A DNA stretch of 64,000 nucleotides. Source: Molanna angustata (Eukaryota; Arthropoda; Insecta; Trichoptera; Molannidae). Shown piece by piece: positions 10,985 through 20,875 of the stretch. The DNA lies in NCBI GenBank assembly GCA_963576475.1, contig OY754974.1:6125274-6189273 (forward strand), given 5' to 3'. The stretch's first letter is position 1. The number at the start of each line of letters is the position of its first letter. A program made the position numbers and the translations under genes. The notes beneath the pieces are model-generated. The model worked only from the letters and a program-made list of their open reading frames with translations. It ran no database searches and was not told where the DNA came from.

Positions 10985-11180
10985 AATACACATATGTAAT
11001 ATCTTGGCTTTTGTGCGGGCGTCCTGGGTTCGATCCCCAGCAGAAGAGAAATTTATTTAAATTCATTTCTCATCCAAATATTGCTTCTCTGGGCTGGAAA
11101 CACTGGTTAATTGGAAAAAATTCCATTCGACAAAAAACTCTCCACTTGCGCAGGGTGCAATGAAGTGCAATTGATTATAA
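10985..11180 (+). mobile_element. tRNA-derived SINE, family S3
   Basis: A tRNA-like B box is clear at about 11026-11044 ('tcctgggttcgatccccagc'), preceded by a decayed A-box region. The body ends with 'ccacttgcgcagggtgcaat', a signature that recurs at about 43475 and 43575. Such elements are transcribed by RNA polymerase III from the internal boxes and mobilised by LINE machinery. The 5' half is poorly preserved. Confidence 0.55.
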
Positions 11181-11338
11181 TTATTAAGTACATTCAAACA
11201 TAGCTCAATATATCCCTTTTTAGTCCGCACTAACCCTATGGGATATATTGGAGAGTTATATGATTTCGCAATTTTTAAGGCTATTTTTTATTGTAGATTA
11301 TCAACTAGTATCATGCTGAGATTTTATTCTGAAAGTTT

Positions 11339-11348
11339 CATCACTATG

Positions 11349-11396
<48 letters not shown>

Positions 11397-11530
11397 GTGC
11401 AATGTACGACGTGTTTATTTTACATTATCGATTATAGACTAAAGTTCTAATTCGATTCTTTACAAATTTTGCAAATTTGTATATCTAATACTCGTTTAGA
11501 TCCCATTAGAAATTTAAGGATACATCACTA

Positions 11531-11616
<86 letters not shown>

Positions 11617-11750
11617 GTGCAATGTACGACGTGTTTATTTTACATTATCGATTATAGACTAAAGTACTAATTCGATTCTCTACAAATTTTGCAAATTTGT
11701 ATATCTAATACTCGTTTATATCTCATTATATATTGAAGGATACATCATTT
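11339..11750 (+). repeat. Tandem duplication with TG tract doubled
   Basis: Two adjacent copies of a ~145-bp unique segment, each led by 'catcactatgtata' and a TG tract. The tracts are (TG)19 at 11355-11392 and (TG)38 at 11537-11612. The unique parts differ at only a few positions, so the duplication is fairly young. Confidence 0.9.
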
Positions 11751-12459
11751 TGGCACATCATTCTTATAAAATGACATTAAAGAAATATCAATATTTCATA
11801 ATAAAATATTTTAATCAAAAATAATTTAATAAACTAATTTCATGAAAATGCTGAATATTTTCCATACAAAATTTGATTTTATATGGAGACATATTAGTGA
11901 GGAGTTTGGCGTTGGCCACACCCCATTCGTTTTTCAAATGTCGTTGGCTTATAAAAGTGTTTTTGTAAATTCGCTACCCATCATATTTTCATCAAAGAAA
12001 CACGATGTTTATATCCTGTAAATAAAATAGGTATTTCAATACCTATTTTGTATTTCTTAATTTGACACGCATTTCAAGCATTCAAAAAAATTGAAACAAT
12101 TTTTTTTTTTGATTTTATCAAATTTCAATATATTTTCTGAATATTTCTACTTATATTTTAACGTTTAAAAAAACTAATTTATAACAGTAGGTAAAGCGAA
12201 ATAAACATTATAAACTTTTTTCTTCAGTTTTCTTTGAAACTTTAAGAGTTTTTCTTTTGTGCTTTGAACATTTAAATTTAAAAATAACTTCCGGTCGACT
12301 AAACCTTTATTATTTCTATCGTCAATATTATAAGTTTTCATGGTCATTTTTCTGATAAAATTGGTTGAATTAAGTGTCAACCAATGAAGTTTTTACAAGT
12401 GTTTAGAAATATTATAAATGACTCATATTAAAATGTTTTTATATTTATATAAACAATTG
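11751..12459. other. Non-coding, nothing recognised
   Basis: Very AT-rich. No gene, repeat or structure was recognised. Confidence 0.5.
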
Positions 12460-12772
12460 AAGACTCTACGGCCCATCGCAGGAGTAACCCTCCGTGATCA
12501 AATGAGGAGCTCCGAAATAAGGAAAATTTGTGATGTTGAGGACGTGGTACGATGGGGTAGAACAAGAAGACGTTTCTGGAGAGACCACGTGGGGAGAGCA
12601 AGCTCAGACCGAGTAGTGAGGATATCAGCTGATGAACATCCTACAGGTAGCAGACCTCCAGGAAGACCACCCAAACGATGGAGGGACAGCTGGACGTCCT
12701 CCTCCCAGGAACAGGTGCCGAGAACTACAGGACATAGTCCTAGCTGAAGAAGAAGAAGAAGAAGAGAAGAAT
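12460..12772 (+). pseudogene. RTE-A LINE C-terminus, copy 3
   Basis: An open frame of about 95 codons reads VTLRDQMRSSEIRKICDVED, VVRWGRTRRRFWRDHVG, then RPPGRPPKRWRDSW before the stop. It runs straight into a (GAA)n tail at 12746-12765. This is the best-kept C-terminus of the family and shows how the element ends: stop codon, almost no 3' UTR, simple-repeat tail. It is heavily 5'-truncated. The GRPPKRW motif is common to RTE-like LINEs. Confidence 0.85.
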
Positions 12773-12837
12773 TGATCAAATTATTAATTTTTGCTTATCA
12801 ATCTATAATTCTTTATAGAATTATACGTTATATTATA

Positions 12838-13510
12838 ACATACATACAAACCATCACGCCATGTCCCTTGCGGATTAGGCAGAGAGAGCCGAACGCCACA
12901 TTTTTCTGTCCTGGCAAGCATCCCTCGCCTCGTTCACATTCATGTATCGTCTCATACATGTTCTTCTATTGTTCACGCTTCCAACATTTTCGTCTTTCAA
13001 AATGTCGTTCACGTGGTCGTGCCATCCCTGTCTTGGACGTTCCCGACCTCTCATTCCATTCCTATCCGCACTGTATATTTTCTTCGTCAAGCGTTTCACT
13101 TTCATTCTATTAATGGCATCTTTCTTCATACATATTAGATTCTTTCCTTATGTCCTCATTTCTTACCCTTACATATGTACATCGTTCTATTATAAATTCT
13201 TCTTAGCGATCTCATTTCAACTGCATTTATTCTGCTTTCGTGTGCCTTCTGCCATGTGCAGGTTTCACTTGAATACATCAAGGTTGGCACTAAGATTGCT
13301 ATATGAATTGGCAACATTGGCTTTCTTTGATATGTTGCGATCATTCATAGATAATCTTAGTGCTCCATTCACTCTGTTTCCTGCCATAACTCTTCTCTCG
13401 ATCTTTTTATCAAGCCGTCCATTCCCCAATACTATTACTTTCAACCTATTTTCTCTATATTATATATCTTTACGTGGAAAGAGAGAATCAAGTTCCACAA
13501 AATTCTGTCT
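12838..13510 (-). pseudogene. RTE-like LINE C-terminus (family RTE-B, copy 1)
   Basis: The minus strand reads, with frame breaks, ERRVMAGNRVNGAL, a degenerate stretch, SRINAVEMRSLRRIYNRTMY, INRMKVKRLTKKIYSADRNG, GRERPRQGWHDHVNDILKDE, then RRTCMRRYMNVNEARDACQD. The 3' end is 'ccatcacgccatgtccc' next to CATA units at 12838, so on the sense strand the stop is followed immediately by (TATG)n. A deletion removes the 'TLRWFG' segment kept in the copy at 58.7 kb. Family assignment to RTE rests on the C-terminal GRPRKGW-like motif and the short microsatellite tail. Confidence 0.8.
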
Positions 13511-13587
13511 TGACATACGCACAGTAATTAGCATTTATTAACGTGTGGTGGAAAAGGTAAAGGATTAAGGAATTACCTTACCTGATT

Positions 13588-14160
13588 GATGTTGGATTTT
13601 TTTTTCCCTGTCGGGAACAAAACCGACAGGGAAGGAAAATCCAATGTTTGCGTATATTATGCAATTAAAAAAATTTCGATTTACATACACATGAAATAAT
13701 AATTCTGGTGTAGTTCAGGGGGGACATCTGTGCGAGTCACCGTCACCTCATTTATAAGGACTGTTGCTTTCATTGTTTACAAATAAACTAATTTCTCGGT
13801 AGATGGCGTTACAAAAAAATGGGTTTTCTTCGTTACTTCATAGATGGCAATAATTCCTTATTATCAGGTGAATTGTTACACATTATTCAAATATATTATT
13901 ATTATTATTGAGATGACAAGCAGGCAGCAAAAAGCTGATATGCTTGAATGAGTCCAGTGTCACTGCAATCCATCCAGTCCGTTCTTAAACGAGTTAACAC
14001 TCTCAGCAACATCCAGATCCTAAGGCAAAATATAAAACATTTTTTAAAATTATATTGATATGGGAACTCAATAAGAAGGCATAATTGGTGAATGTTGAGC
14101 AAGTGCATAAAGTGTTCACGTAAACCGCAAGCCCTGTAGGTGCCTCGAGTTCGGAAATTG
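13588..14160 (-). mobile_element. Family A foldback element fragments, copy 3
   Basis: 13592-13643 is a tight hairpin: 'ttggatttttttttccctgt' faces its complement across an 8-base loop, followed by 'ccaatgtttgcgtat'. 14045-14150 carries 'ggcataattggtgaatgttg' and 'gccctgtaggtgcctcgag', the right-arm core of the copy at 3 kb. The ~400 bp between includes the family's 'atagatggc' word. The ends have been rearranged relative to copy 1. Confidence 0.6.
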
Positions 14161-15745
14161 CATGACGCTATGGTGGGTTTCATGATAATGCTGATTTTTT
14201 TTTATAAAATTTAAATATTCACGGCGGAATCGTGTTATAAACCTAATTTCAGGTTGTGAAATTGTCGAGAGGGGTTGAAATAGAGGAACGGAAGGGTTGT
14301 AATGTGGTGAGTGGAATTAATGACGATTTATGTTCATTGCGATGCATTTCTCACGTGCCTTATTGCGTTGTGTGTTGGAGAATTGCATGGATATTAATCG
14401 AGCTCTTAATAATTATCATCTATGTACCTAGCATCGAGAGACCAAACATTATTAAACACGCGTTAAGTCTGACGTAAAGATTAGGACACTTCATTATTTG
14501 AATTATTATGGGGGTTCCATTTGAGCTAAATTATGCAATCATAAGACTTGTATATTACATTGGTAATAGTGAACTTTAAAGAAAATAAACAGTTTTTTCT
14601 TGTCTTGAATTTATTTGTTACTAAAACTATCCAGATAGGTATGAATGGATGTTTGAAATTTAAATATTCATAAATGTTTAAAAAATAAGGAAAATACTGT
14701 GTAGGTACCTTCTATGTCAATATTATGTTCATGTATCGTACCCCTAATGCATGTTTTTTTAATGAAAATAATATAAGTCCTTTGAAACAACACATTAACC
14801 GTAACTTTTTATATAAAAATAAGAATTCATAAGTAGGTATGTGTAATCGGTTTTTATAATTATTTTTGACTACTGATTCAAATAATTATTGGCTATAACA
14901 TCGTGAAATTGGTATATTGGGATAAAATTTCCGTATTAGTATCCTAATCATTGGGAGTTTTATACTTAAACTACTCAAAATTCGCTTATTTGTCCTTTCA
15001 ACATTGTTAGTAAGCAAAATACGCAAAATTCATATTTAAATTACCTTTATCCTTTGGTATACACATACAAAATACGCATCACTATTATATGTATGTTTAT
15101 TTGTTATTTACAATATTAGCTATGATAGGGTTTAATCGATTACGATGAGGTAGTTCAGTTAATTTATCATATCGACAGTTTCCATTTCCTCTCGAATTCT
15201 GGAGAACTGATTTGTTAGATTTTCCGTTTAAAAATGTACGAAATTAAAGTGCATAAAGCGATTGCCAACGATCGAAAAAGGAAAAAAAAATAAGAGTTTA
15301 TTGTTTACCATGAACCACTCGTTTCAAAGATCAATACGAGGATAATTAATAGGATTCAAAATATAACTCTATGTTTATCGTAACCCCCTGAATTACCGGG
15401 AAATTCGTGTGAAAATATACACCGATTGTAGAACCGGCGATTTTAGTTGGCCATTATCAAGGGCTTTTACTAAACCCTATCAGCCGTGTTGCGTTGTTTG
15501 TAATGTTGCCAGTTAATACGTTGGCATAGGGGTTGCAAATGGGATCTGTCTATGTACTGTACATACATGGTACATCCATGCACGATATACAGACACTCGA
15601 TAAAATTTGAATGTGGATAGTTAAGGTCGAATGTGACATATTCATTGAGTGACGTATTATACAGTTATGAACAACTTGATTTTCATCTAGAATAATTAAA
15701 TAAAAATTCTTCGAATTTTTCGTGAGAAACTTTGTAGAAGTTCAT
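14161..15745. other. Non-coding; candidate conserved block 15120-15560
   Basis: No gene or repeat was recognised. 15120-15560 is unique in the window and lower in AT than its neighbours. Its compositional contrast could reflect constraint, but there is no protein frame and no known motif. Confidence 0.35.
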
Positions 15746-15823
15746 TTTAAATAAAATAAAATAAATTAAAACAAATAACTTTGTTTACTTCTACTACTGT
15801 AAACACCTTTAATTTATGAAAGG

Positions 15824-15863
15824 GGTTATAACGTTTTCGAGCGTGTGCTCATCCTCAGTAACC
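15824..15863 (-). ncRNA. Hammerhead-ribozyme-like motif (PLE 3' region)
   Basis: The minus-strand copy of the motif described at 18155-18194; sequence and spacing are identical. It lies ~40 nt downstream of the RT stop codon. Confidence 0.6.
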
Positions 15864-15901
15864 ACTTATTACTAACTTAAAACTAATGACAGACTACTTA
15901 A

Positions 15902-17848
15902 CTATGTTGGCGGGCGGACGGAGGAAGAAGGGGGTGGTGGATGGGGGGGGGTGATAGTGGGTGTGGTTAATATTTTTATAAGGGGAGAATTTATTAGTGG
16001 GTGTTGTATATTTAAAATTTGGTTTTTGGGGGCTCTATTTATTTCGATTGATTCTAGAATATCTAATTTTTTCCCCTTATTACACCTATGTAAAATTTCT
16101 ACGTCTCTGAAGTCGAATGTATGTCCTGTTAGTCTGGCGTGGTCCGCGATATCTGAGTTGATAGAAAAGTTTTTTATTGCCTTTATATGTTCAGAAATCC
16201 TGGTTTTTATTTTCCTTCCACTTTGTCCGATGTACTGGTTTTCACAATTGTGACAATTTAATTTATAGACCCCACTATTGTTCAGCACACTAATTTTTGT
16301 TTTATTGTTCAATATATATTTTTTGATACTATTATCCGTGTATAGTGCAGGTTTAATTTTCATATCTTTACATATGTTTAGTAAATTTGAAGTAAGTTTT
16401 CCTGTGTATAAAATTCTTCTCCAAGGTTTATCTTCTTGATGGTCAAATACTCGATAATACACAAATTTATTGATGGCCGACTCTTGTTCTTTTTTACGAA
16501 TCTTTTTGACGATCAGTTTTTCATCAAAACCATTGTTTTTTGCGATTGTTTTGATCGTTTCTACTTCTGTGTTGTAATTTTTTGTTGTCAGGGGTAGCGA
16601 TGTGAGTCTGTGGATCATCGAGTTAAACGCTGCCATTTTTTGGGATAATGGGTGGCAAGATTCTGCATGTATGATGTTGTCTGCATATGTTTCTTTTCTG
16701 TATATCTTAAATATGAATTTTCCATTTTCAATTGATATTGTTGTATCTAAGAAATTTAATGTGTTATTATCTCCTATTTCACAAGTAAATTCTATTTTGT
16801 GATGTTGGGCATTAAACAATTTTAACAAATTGGTTAATTGTCTTTTGGACCCTTTAAATGTAAAAAATACATCGTCGACATACCTCTGATAAAAATAAAT
16901 GTTTTGTACCAATTGATTCGTTGATGATAGAATTTTGTTTTCAAGGTTATCCATAAATATGTCTGCGAGTAACGGGGATAATGGATTGCCCATGGGGAGT
17001 CCGTTAGTCTGTGTGTAGTATTCTTCTTTGAAGCAGAAATAATTTTGGTGAATGGATACATGTATCATAGTATATATATCGTTTTTAAGGATACTATCTT
17101 CACATTTTTCTTCTAAAATTTCTTTTAAGTATTGTAATGCTTCTTGAACTGGAACGTTTGTAAATAAACTTTTTACGTCGAACGATACAAGAGTGCTGTT
17201 TTCTGGAGGTATGTTATGTTGTAAATTGTTACAGAATTCTATTGAATTTTTAATTGCATACTTTGGTTTAAACTGAGTAACTTTTAAAAACAAATCGTTA
17301 ACATATTTGGATACCAGGTATGACGGTGCATTTATGTAGGATACCACAGGTCTCATTGGATTATTTTCTTTATGAATCTTGGAAAGTCCATATAATTGTG
17401 GGGATTTTGGGTTCATTGTTATATATTTATATGATCTATGTTTGTCTATTGTTTTTGATTTCTTGAGTGTTTCTTTTATTTGTTTTTGGTATTTTTCGGT
17501 GGGGTCTTCGGGTATTTTCTCAAATGTTGTATTGTCGGTGATTATGTCGTAAATTTTATTGTTATAGTCGGATTTGTAAAGGATAACGATTGAATTTCCT
17601 TTGTCTGCTTTGGTACATACTAAATCTTTTTCTTTTATTATTTGTACGAACTCTTTCATTGTCTTCTGGTAATTATTGTTACTTAGATATTTTTGGTTTT
17701 TATTTAGTTTTTCAATGAATTTGGCGCATTTGTGTTTATTTAAATCATCTAATGCTATGTCTAGGTCGATAATCAGGTTTTGTAAACAGTGTTTATTATG
17801 CATCGGATCAATATTAAATTTGGCCCCCTTCTCCAGTAGTTTGATGTG
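15902..17848 (-). CDS. Penelope-like reverse transcriptase with GIY-YIG endonuclease (N-terminally truncated)
   Basis: An uninterrupted frame of 648 codons; the first in-frame ATG is at 17803 (633 aa). Numbering from that Met: the N-terminal PLE region has KADKGNSIVILYK (~65-77) and LYGLSKIHKENNPMRPVVS (~137-155). RT motif A is SFDVKSLFTNVP with Asp209, motif B TNGLPMGNPLSP (~266-277), motif C YVDD (308-311). After a linker, the GIY-YIG domain has GVYKL (511), CHNC (517-520), YIGQSGR (524-530), SEH, DHARLTGH and LESIE. The CxxC and two His fit the zinc-binding linker seen in PLE endonucleases. The domain would nick target DNA and the RT copy element RNA there. The frame is truncated upstream (sense 5') at the inversion junction, where LLEKGAKFNIDP precedes the Met. 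Intact motifs suggest recent activity, but this copy lacks its N-terminus. Confidence 0.93.
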   Translation of the reverse strand, partial: HIKLLEKGAKFNIDPMHNKHCLQNLIIDLDIALDDLNKHKCAKFIEKLNKNQKYLSNNNYQKTMKEFVQIIKEKDLVCTKADKGNSIVILYKSDYNNKIYDIITDNTTFEKIPEDPTEKYQKQIKETLKKSKTIDKHRSYKYITMNPKSPQLYGLSKIHKENNPMRPVVSYINAPSYLVSKYVNDLFLKVTQFKPKYAIKNSIEFCNNLQHNIPPENSTLVSFDVKSLFTNVPVQEALQYLKEILEEKCEDSILKNDIYTMIHVSIHQNYFCFKEEYYTQTNGLPMGNPLSPLLADIFMDNLENKILSSTNQLVQNIYFYQRYVDDVFFTFKGSKRQLTNLLKLFNAQHHKIEFTCEIGDNNTLNFLDTTISIENGKFIFKIYRKETYADNIIHAESCHPLSQKMAAFNSMIHRLTSLPLTTKNYNTEVETIKTIAKNNGFDEKLIVKKIRKKEQESAINKFVYYRVFDHQEDKPWRRILYTGKLTSNLLNICKDMKIKPALYTDNSIKKYILNNKTKISVLNNSGVYKLNCHNCENQYIGQSGRKIKTRISEHIKAIKNFSINSDIADHARLTGHTFDFRDVEILHRCNKGKKLDILESIEINRAPKNQILNIQHPLINSPLIKILTTPTITPPHPPPPSSSVRPPT

Positions 17849-18273
17849 TTTTCTATCAACTCAGATATCGCGGACCACGCCAGACTAACAGGACATACAT
17901 TCGACTTCAGAGACGTAGAAATTTTACATAGGTGTAATAAGGGGAAAAAAATTAGATATTCTAGAATCAATCGAAATAAATAGAGCCCCCAAAAACCAAA
18001 TTTTAAATATACAACACCCACTAATAAATTCTCCCCTTATAAAAATATTAACCACACCCACTATCACCCCCCCCCATCCACCACCCCCTTCTTCCTCCGT
18101 CCGCCCGCCAACATAGTTAAGTAGTCTGTCATTAGTTTTAAGTTAGTAATAAGTGGTTACTGAGGATGAGCACACGCTCGAAAACGTTATAACCCCTTTC
18201 ATAAATTAAAGGTGTTTACAGTAGTAGAAGTAAACAAAGTTATTTGTTTTAATTTATTTTATTTTATTTAAAT
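17849..18273 (+). pseudogene. Inverted PLE 3' end: endonuclease C-terminus and 3' UTR
   Basis: The plus strand encodes SDIADHARLTGHTFDFRDVE, then shifts frame in the A run near 17945 that is one base longer than in the opposite arm. It continues through the 3' UTR to 'aaacaaagttat' and an AT-rich end. It starts abruptly inside the GIY-YIG domain. Confidence 0.85.
18155..18194 (+). ncRNA. Hammerhead-ribozyme-like motif (inverted PLE arm)
   Basis: Seen in sequence: GGTTA (18155-18159) pairs with TAACC (18190-18194) as stem I. CTGAGGA (18160-18166) fits the CUGANGA core. GAGC-ACAC-GCTC (18168-18179) is stem II, with an unpaired T at 18167 before it. GAAA follows (18180-18183). AACGTT (18183-18188) is self-complementary and could form stem III only between two molecules. 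A at 18189 would be the cleavage nucleotide. Known: Penelope-like elements carry hammerhead motifs in their terminal repeats, and short palindromic stem III helices work as dimers. The bulged base is unusual. No experiment supports cleavage here. Confidence 0.6.
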
Positions 18274-18457
18274 AAAAATATTTTTAACCAAGCATAACTC
18301 ACTCAGTTTTTTTCTTTTACACTTTTAGTTTCAGTTCTTATGATTTATCTTTTTTAATGTACAGTACATGAGCTAATAGTAATATTATGTAAACTTTGTT
18401 GGCTAATTTTTTGGTAAATATTCTAAGGTAGAGGCGTTTACACTGTGGAAATTCATT

Positions 18458-18667
18458 TTAATAAATTATTAAAATAACAATATAACTTTGTTTATTTCCA
18501 CTTATTTATTTTAATTCCACAATTAGTTTCAAGAACTACCTTTCTCTTCTTCAGGTGGGTTTAAACTCACCTGAAGAAGAGAACGGTAGTTCTTGAAACC
18601 AGTTATGGAATAAAAATAAATACTTGGAAATAAACAAAGTTATACTGTTATTTTAATAATTTATTAA
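18458..18667. mobile_element. Palindrome built from two ends of a second PLE family
   Basis: A near-perfect 210-bp palindrome centred on GTTTAAAC (18559-18566). Each arm reads outward as CTGAAGA, a stem-loop GAAC-GGTA-GTTC, GAAA, ~50 nt, then 'aaataaacaaagttat' and an AT-rich end. This is the same order as the 3' end of the large PLE nearby (hammerhead core, spacer, 'aaacaaagttat'). I infer two head-to-head 3' ends of a related element with the coding part absent. Confidence 0.65.
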
Positions 18668-19284
18668 TTTTTTGGTTATATGTATGTGTATAAGATTTTT
18701 GTTTTATATAGCTGTATGTTGACCGAAATATATGAAATAAAAAATAAAAAGAAAAGAATTCTAAATTGTTTGTGTTACATAATAAATTAGAAATCCATTT
18801 TAAAATTTAAACAGTATTTTAAAGAAAACAGTATTTTTCCAGATTTTCAATGTATCATACCGACTTAAATTCGCTGCACTCTTTTCTTCACTATAACTGA
18901 GCAGTGAGACAGCTGTTGTTTCCACATGATAAGCTCTCTTTGGCACATTAAATGCAGTGTCTGCAAGGTTTTAGAGTTCTCCGGACTCTTCGTATGTTCT
19001 TTATGTGTTCTTTCAGAGTTTTGAAAGGGGCCGTTATTAGTCCCCATAAGCAGAACGGGTGGTGGTGGACGAAGAACATATCATCCCGACTCCTTCAAAC
19101 TTAGATTCACCCTCATATTTGACAACGTTGTAAAGTCACTTGTAAATTTCCTTCAACACGTTTGGCAACATTGTAAATATTTAAGTAGTGTTGGATTTGC
19201 CTTGTCAAATTTAGTTTTATATAGACCTTGATAATGCCGAGTCAACTCGGCAAAAGTATGCGGTCATTATTTAATTATTTGTTC
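18668..19284. other. Non-coding, nothing firm
   Basis: No gene was recognised. 'ccgagtcaactcgg' at 19235 echoes 4765, possibly the end of another dispersed repeat. Confidence 0.45.
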
Positions 19285-19540
19285 TTCTTCTTCGTCTCTT
19301 TTTAGACCTGATGGACTGATTATTTCCTGCGTTAGCTTCCCTCCTGTGACGTGGACTGCCAGTTGTCCTTCCATCTCTCGGGAGAACGTCCTGGTGATCT
19401 ACTTTCTTGGGGAACATTCTCCTTGGCAACCTTGACGGTTCTTGAGTCTGTTATACTTGATACGTGTTCGTTCCAGAATCTTCTTCTTTGACGACCCCAT
19501 CTTACGATATCCTCAACTTCCCACAACCTTGGGATCAATC
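19285..19540 (-). pseudogene. RTE-A LINE C-terminus, copy 4 (3' piece)
   Basis: An open frame of about 70 codons reads LWEVEDIVRWGRQRRRFW, NEHVSSITDSRTVKV, SPGRSPERWKDNW, then a stop. It is followed on the sense strand by a GAA-rich tail (TTC units at 19282-19292). It ends abruptly at about 19540, where an inverted piece of the same family begins. Confidence 0.8.
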
Positions 19541-19552
19541 CTTCGATCGTTC

Positions 19553-19740
19553 ACGGCAATATCCGGTTGTCTGAAAGATTTCATCTGGAAAAACAAGCAT
19601 ACGAACATCCATAGCAAGGTTTGAATCTACAAGACATGATTGTGTTCATCCTGTAATGAGTTACGCAATAGCATCCTGAGCAGACACTGTCCATACCGAA
19701 AATCTCCTTCGAACCAGCGCATTGTTTATTAATTATGAAA
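19553..19740 (+). pseudogene. RTE-A LINE, inverted 5' piece
   Basis: The plus strand reads AISGCLKDFIWKNKHTNIHS, KV, a stop, then IYKT and, with shifts, a decayed VMSYAIAS/RADT region. In an intact protein this lies upstream of the block found on the minus strand at 19332-19540. The two are in opposite orientation about 12 bp apart, the arrangement expected from twin priming during one insertion. Confidence 0.7.
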
Positions 19741-20482
19741 ATATAAAATCTCATTTAGTTAAAATCAATTTCTCTCTTGAAACTTGGATTGCCAGCTGCC
19801 ATTCTCCTGGGATAATGTCCTGGAAGTCTGCTCTACTGTGAGCTATTGTCCCTGACTACTTTAACGGTTTTCTAATCTGCCATTCTAGAACCATCTCCTC
19901 TATCGACTCGAACATCTACCGCTTCGCACATACTTCAGATTTATGTATTTTGTACAATGTGCGAAATAAAATATTGAGAAATGTGCGACAAGGTCAACTC
20001 CGAAAATAATTATAATTTGTTATAAATATTTTAATTGAACCCTGTAGACCAATATAAGTCCAAAGTCAAGTTTCCAATAGCAGGTACTTTGACAGAAACT
20101 TAAAGTTGAATATTCCGATACGATCTTTAAGTGGTCGTTTACAAGATTTTGACATAAAAGCTCAGAGTTAATAGTGAACACCTTTAATTAAGCATCAACT
20201 TTACCCGACGTCGGCTTCGGTCTCAAAAAGTGCAATGATCCCTCGAGTAAAGTTCGTCTATTGAAAAGCCTTGAGCCAAATTAGTGAATTCAGTATCTTG
20301 AGATGTGAATGAGTCTCTCTTACGGAAGTAGTTAGGGAGAAAACCAATTAAATTGTGAATGATTTAACGAATTCTTAAGGCGAATGCATTGCAGTTATGT
20401 TTTAAATTGGAATTAAAATATTTTATGTTGTAACAACTAAATAGTTATGTTAGACTTATTTTTCATGCCTATTAAGCGATTA
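19741..20482. other. Non-coding; candidate conserved block 20080-20340
   Basis: No gene was recognised. 19785-19920 is weakly reminiscent of the RTE-A C-terminus on the minus strand but is too decayed to call. 20080-20340 is unique, mixed-composition sequence. Confidence 0.3.
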
Positions 20483-20872
20483 TCTAACTGTCGATTTGTT
20501 CAAGAGAATTTATGATCAATTTGTTCAAGAGAATTTATCCAACTGTCGATTTGTTCGAGAGAATTTATTTCCCTTAACATATCGATAAAGTAAAGTTGTC
20601 GCCAAATAACTAGAACTTTTAGCCGAGAAGGGGGGCGATCTGCACGTAAACCAACGAAGCAAAAATACACAAATTTGCGCTCTGCGTAACCGGAAGCTCG
20701 ATCAAGGTGTTAGGTGAATATTATATCAAGCCAAAATACGCGAGATTTTTATGCAGGGTCTATATTTTTCACGGTGTATTCAACTTTGAAGTTAAAAAAC
20801 ACCAACTGAAGAGGCTTCGCAGCATACATGTTCTATTAATGGATTTACTCAAAATTCGGAAATAGAGATATA
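20483..20872 (+). mobile_element. Helentron-like non-autonomous element (family H), copy 1, 5' part
   Basis: It starts with 'aactgtcgatttgttcaaga', repeated in whole or part three times (20486-20565). The family body follows: 'caagccaaaatacgcgaga', 'tttttcacggtg', 'acaccaactgaagaggcttc' and 'gcagcatacatgtt', with 'ggatttactcaaaattcgg'. It then breaks off where a SINE begins. The microsatellite core and 3' hairpin of the complete copy (30931-31330) are missing. It is non-coding. Confidence 0.7.
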
Positions 20873-20875
20873 AAA

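Larger units (their letters stand above)
15746..18273 (-). mobile_element. Penelope-like element with inverted copy of its own 3' end
   Basis: The element comprises a minus-strand RT and GIY-YIG reading frame and 3' UTR (15746-17848), joined at 17848/17849 to a plus-strand copy of the last ~423 bp of the same family (17849-18273). The two arms (15746-16168 and 17849-18273) are reverse complements and differ, in what I could align, by a one-base indel in an A run. Penelope-like elements are known for terminal repeats in direct or inverted order and frequent 5' truncation. The near-identity of the arms implies a single recent event, or correction between arms. Confidence 0.9.

Noticed and set aside
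12942..13541. 199-codon plus-strand frame and similar ones at 22814, 24734, 35982 and 58738
   Set aside because: They are antisense to RTE-B copies. Their similarity to each other comes from the repeat itself.
14256..14477. 73-codon plus-strand frame with a hydrophobic segment
   Set aside because: One possible membrane segment alone is weak evidence. There is no splice or homology support and the frame is short.
15951..17888. Plus-strand open frames of 60-100 codons across the Penelope-like element
   Set aside because: They are antisense shadows of the minus-strand RT/GIY-YIG frame and have no features of their own.
15902..18273. Complete, active Penelope element
   Set aside because: The N-terminal region is missing at the inversion junction, so this copy is not complete even though its known motifs are intact.
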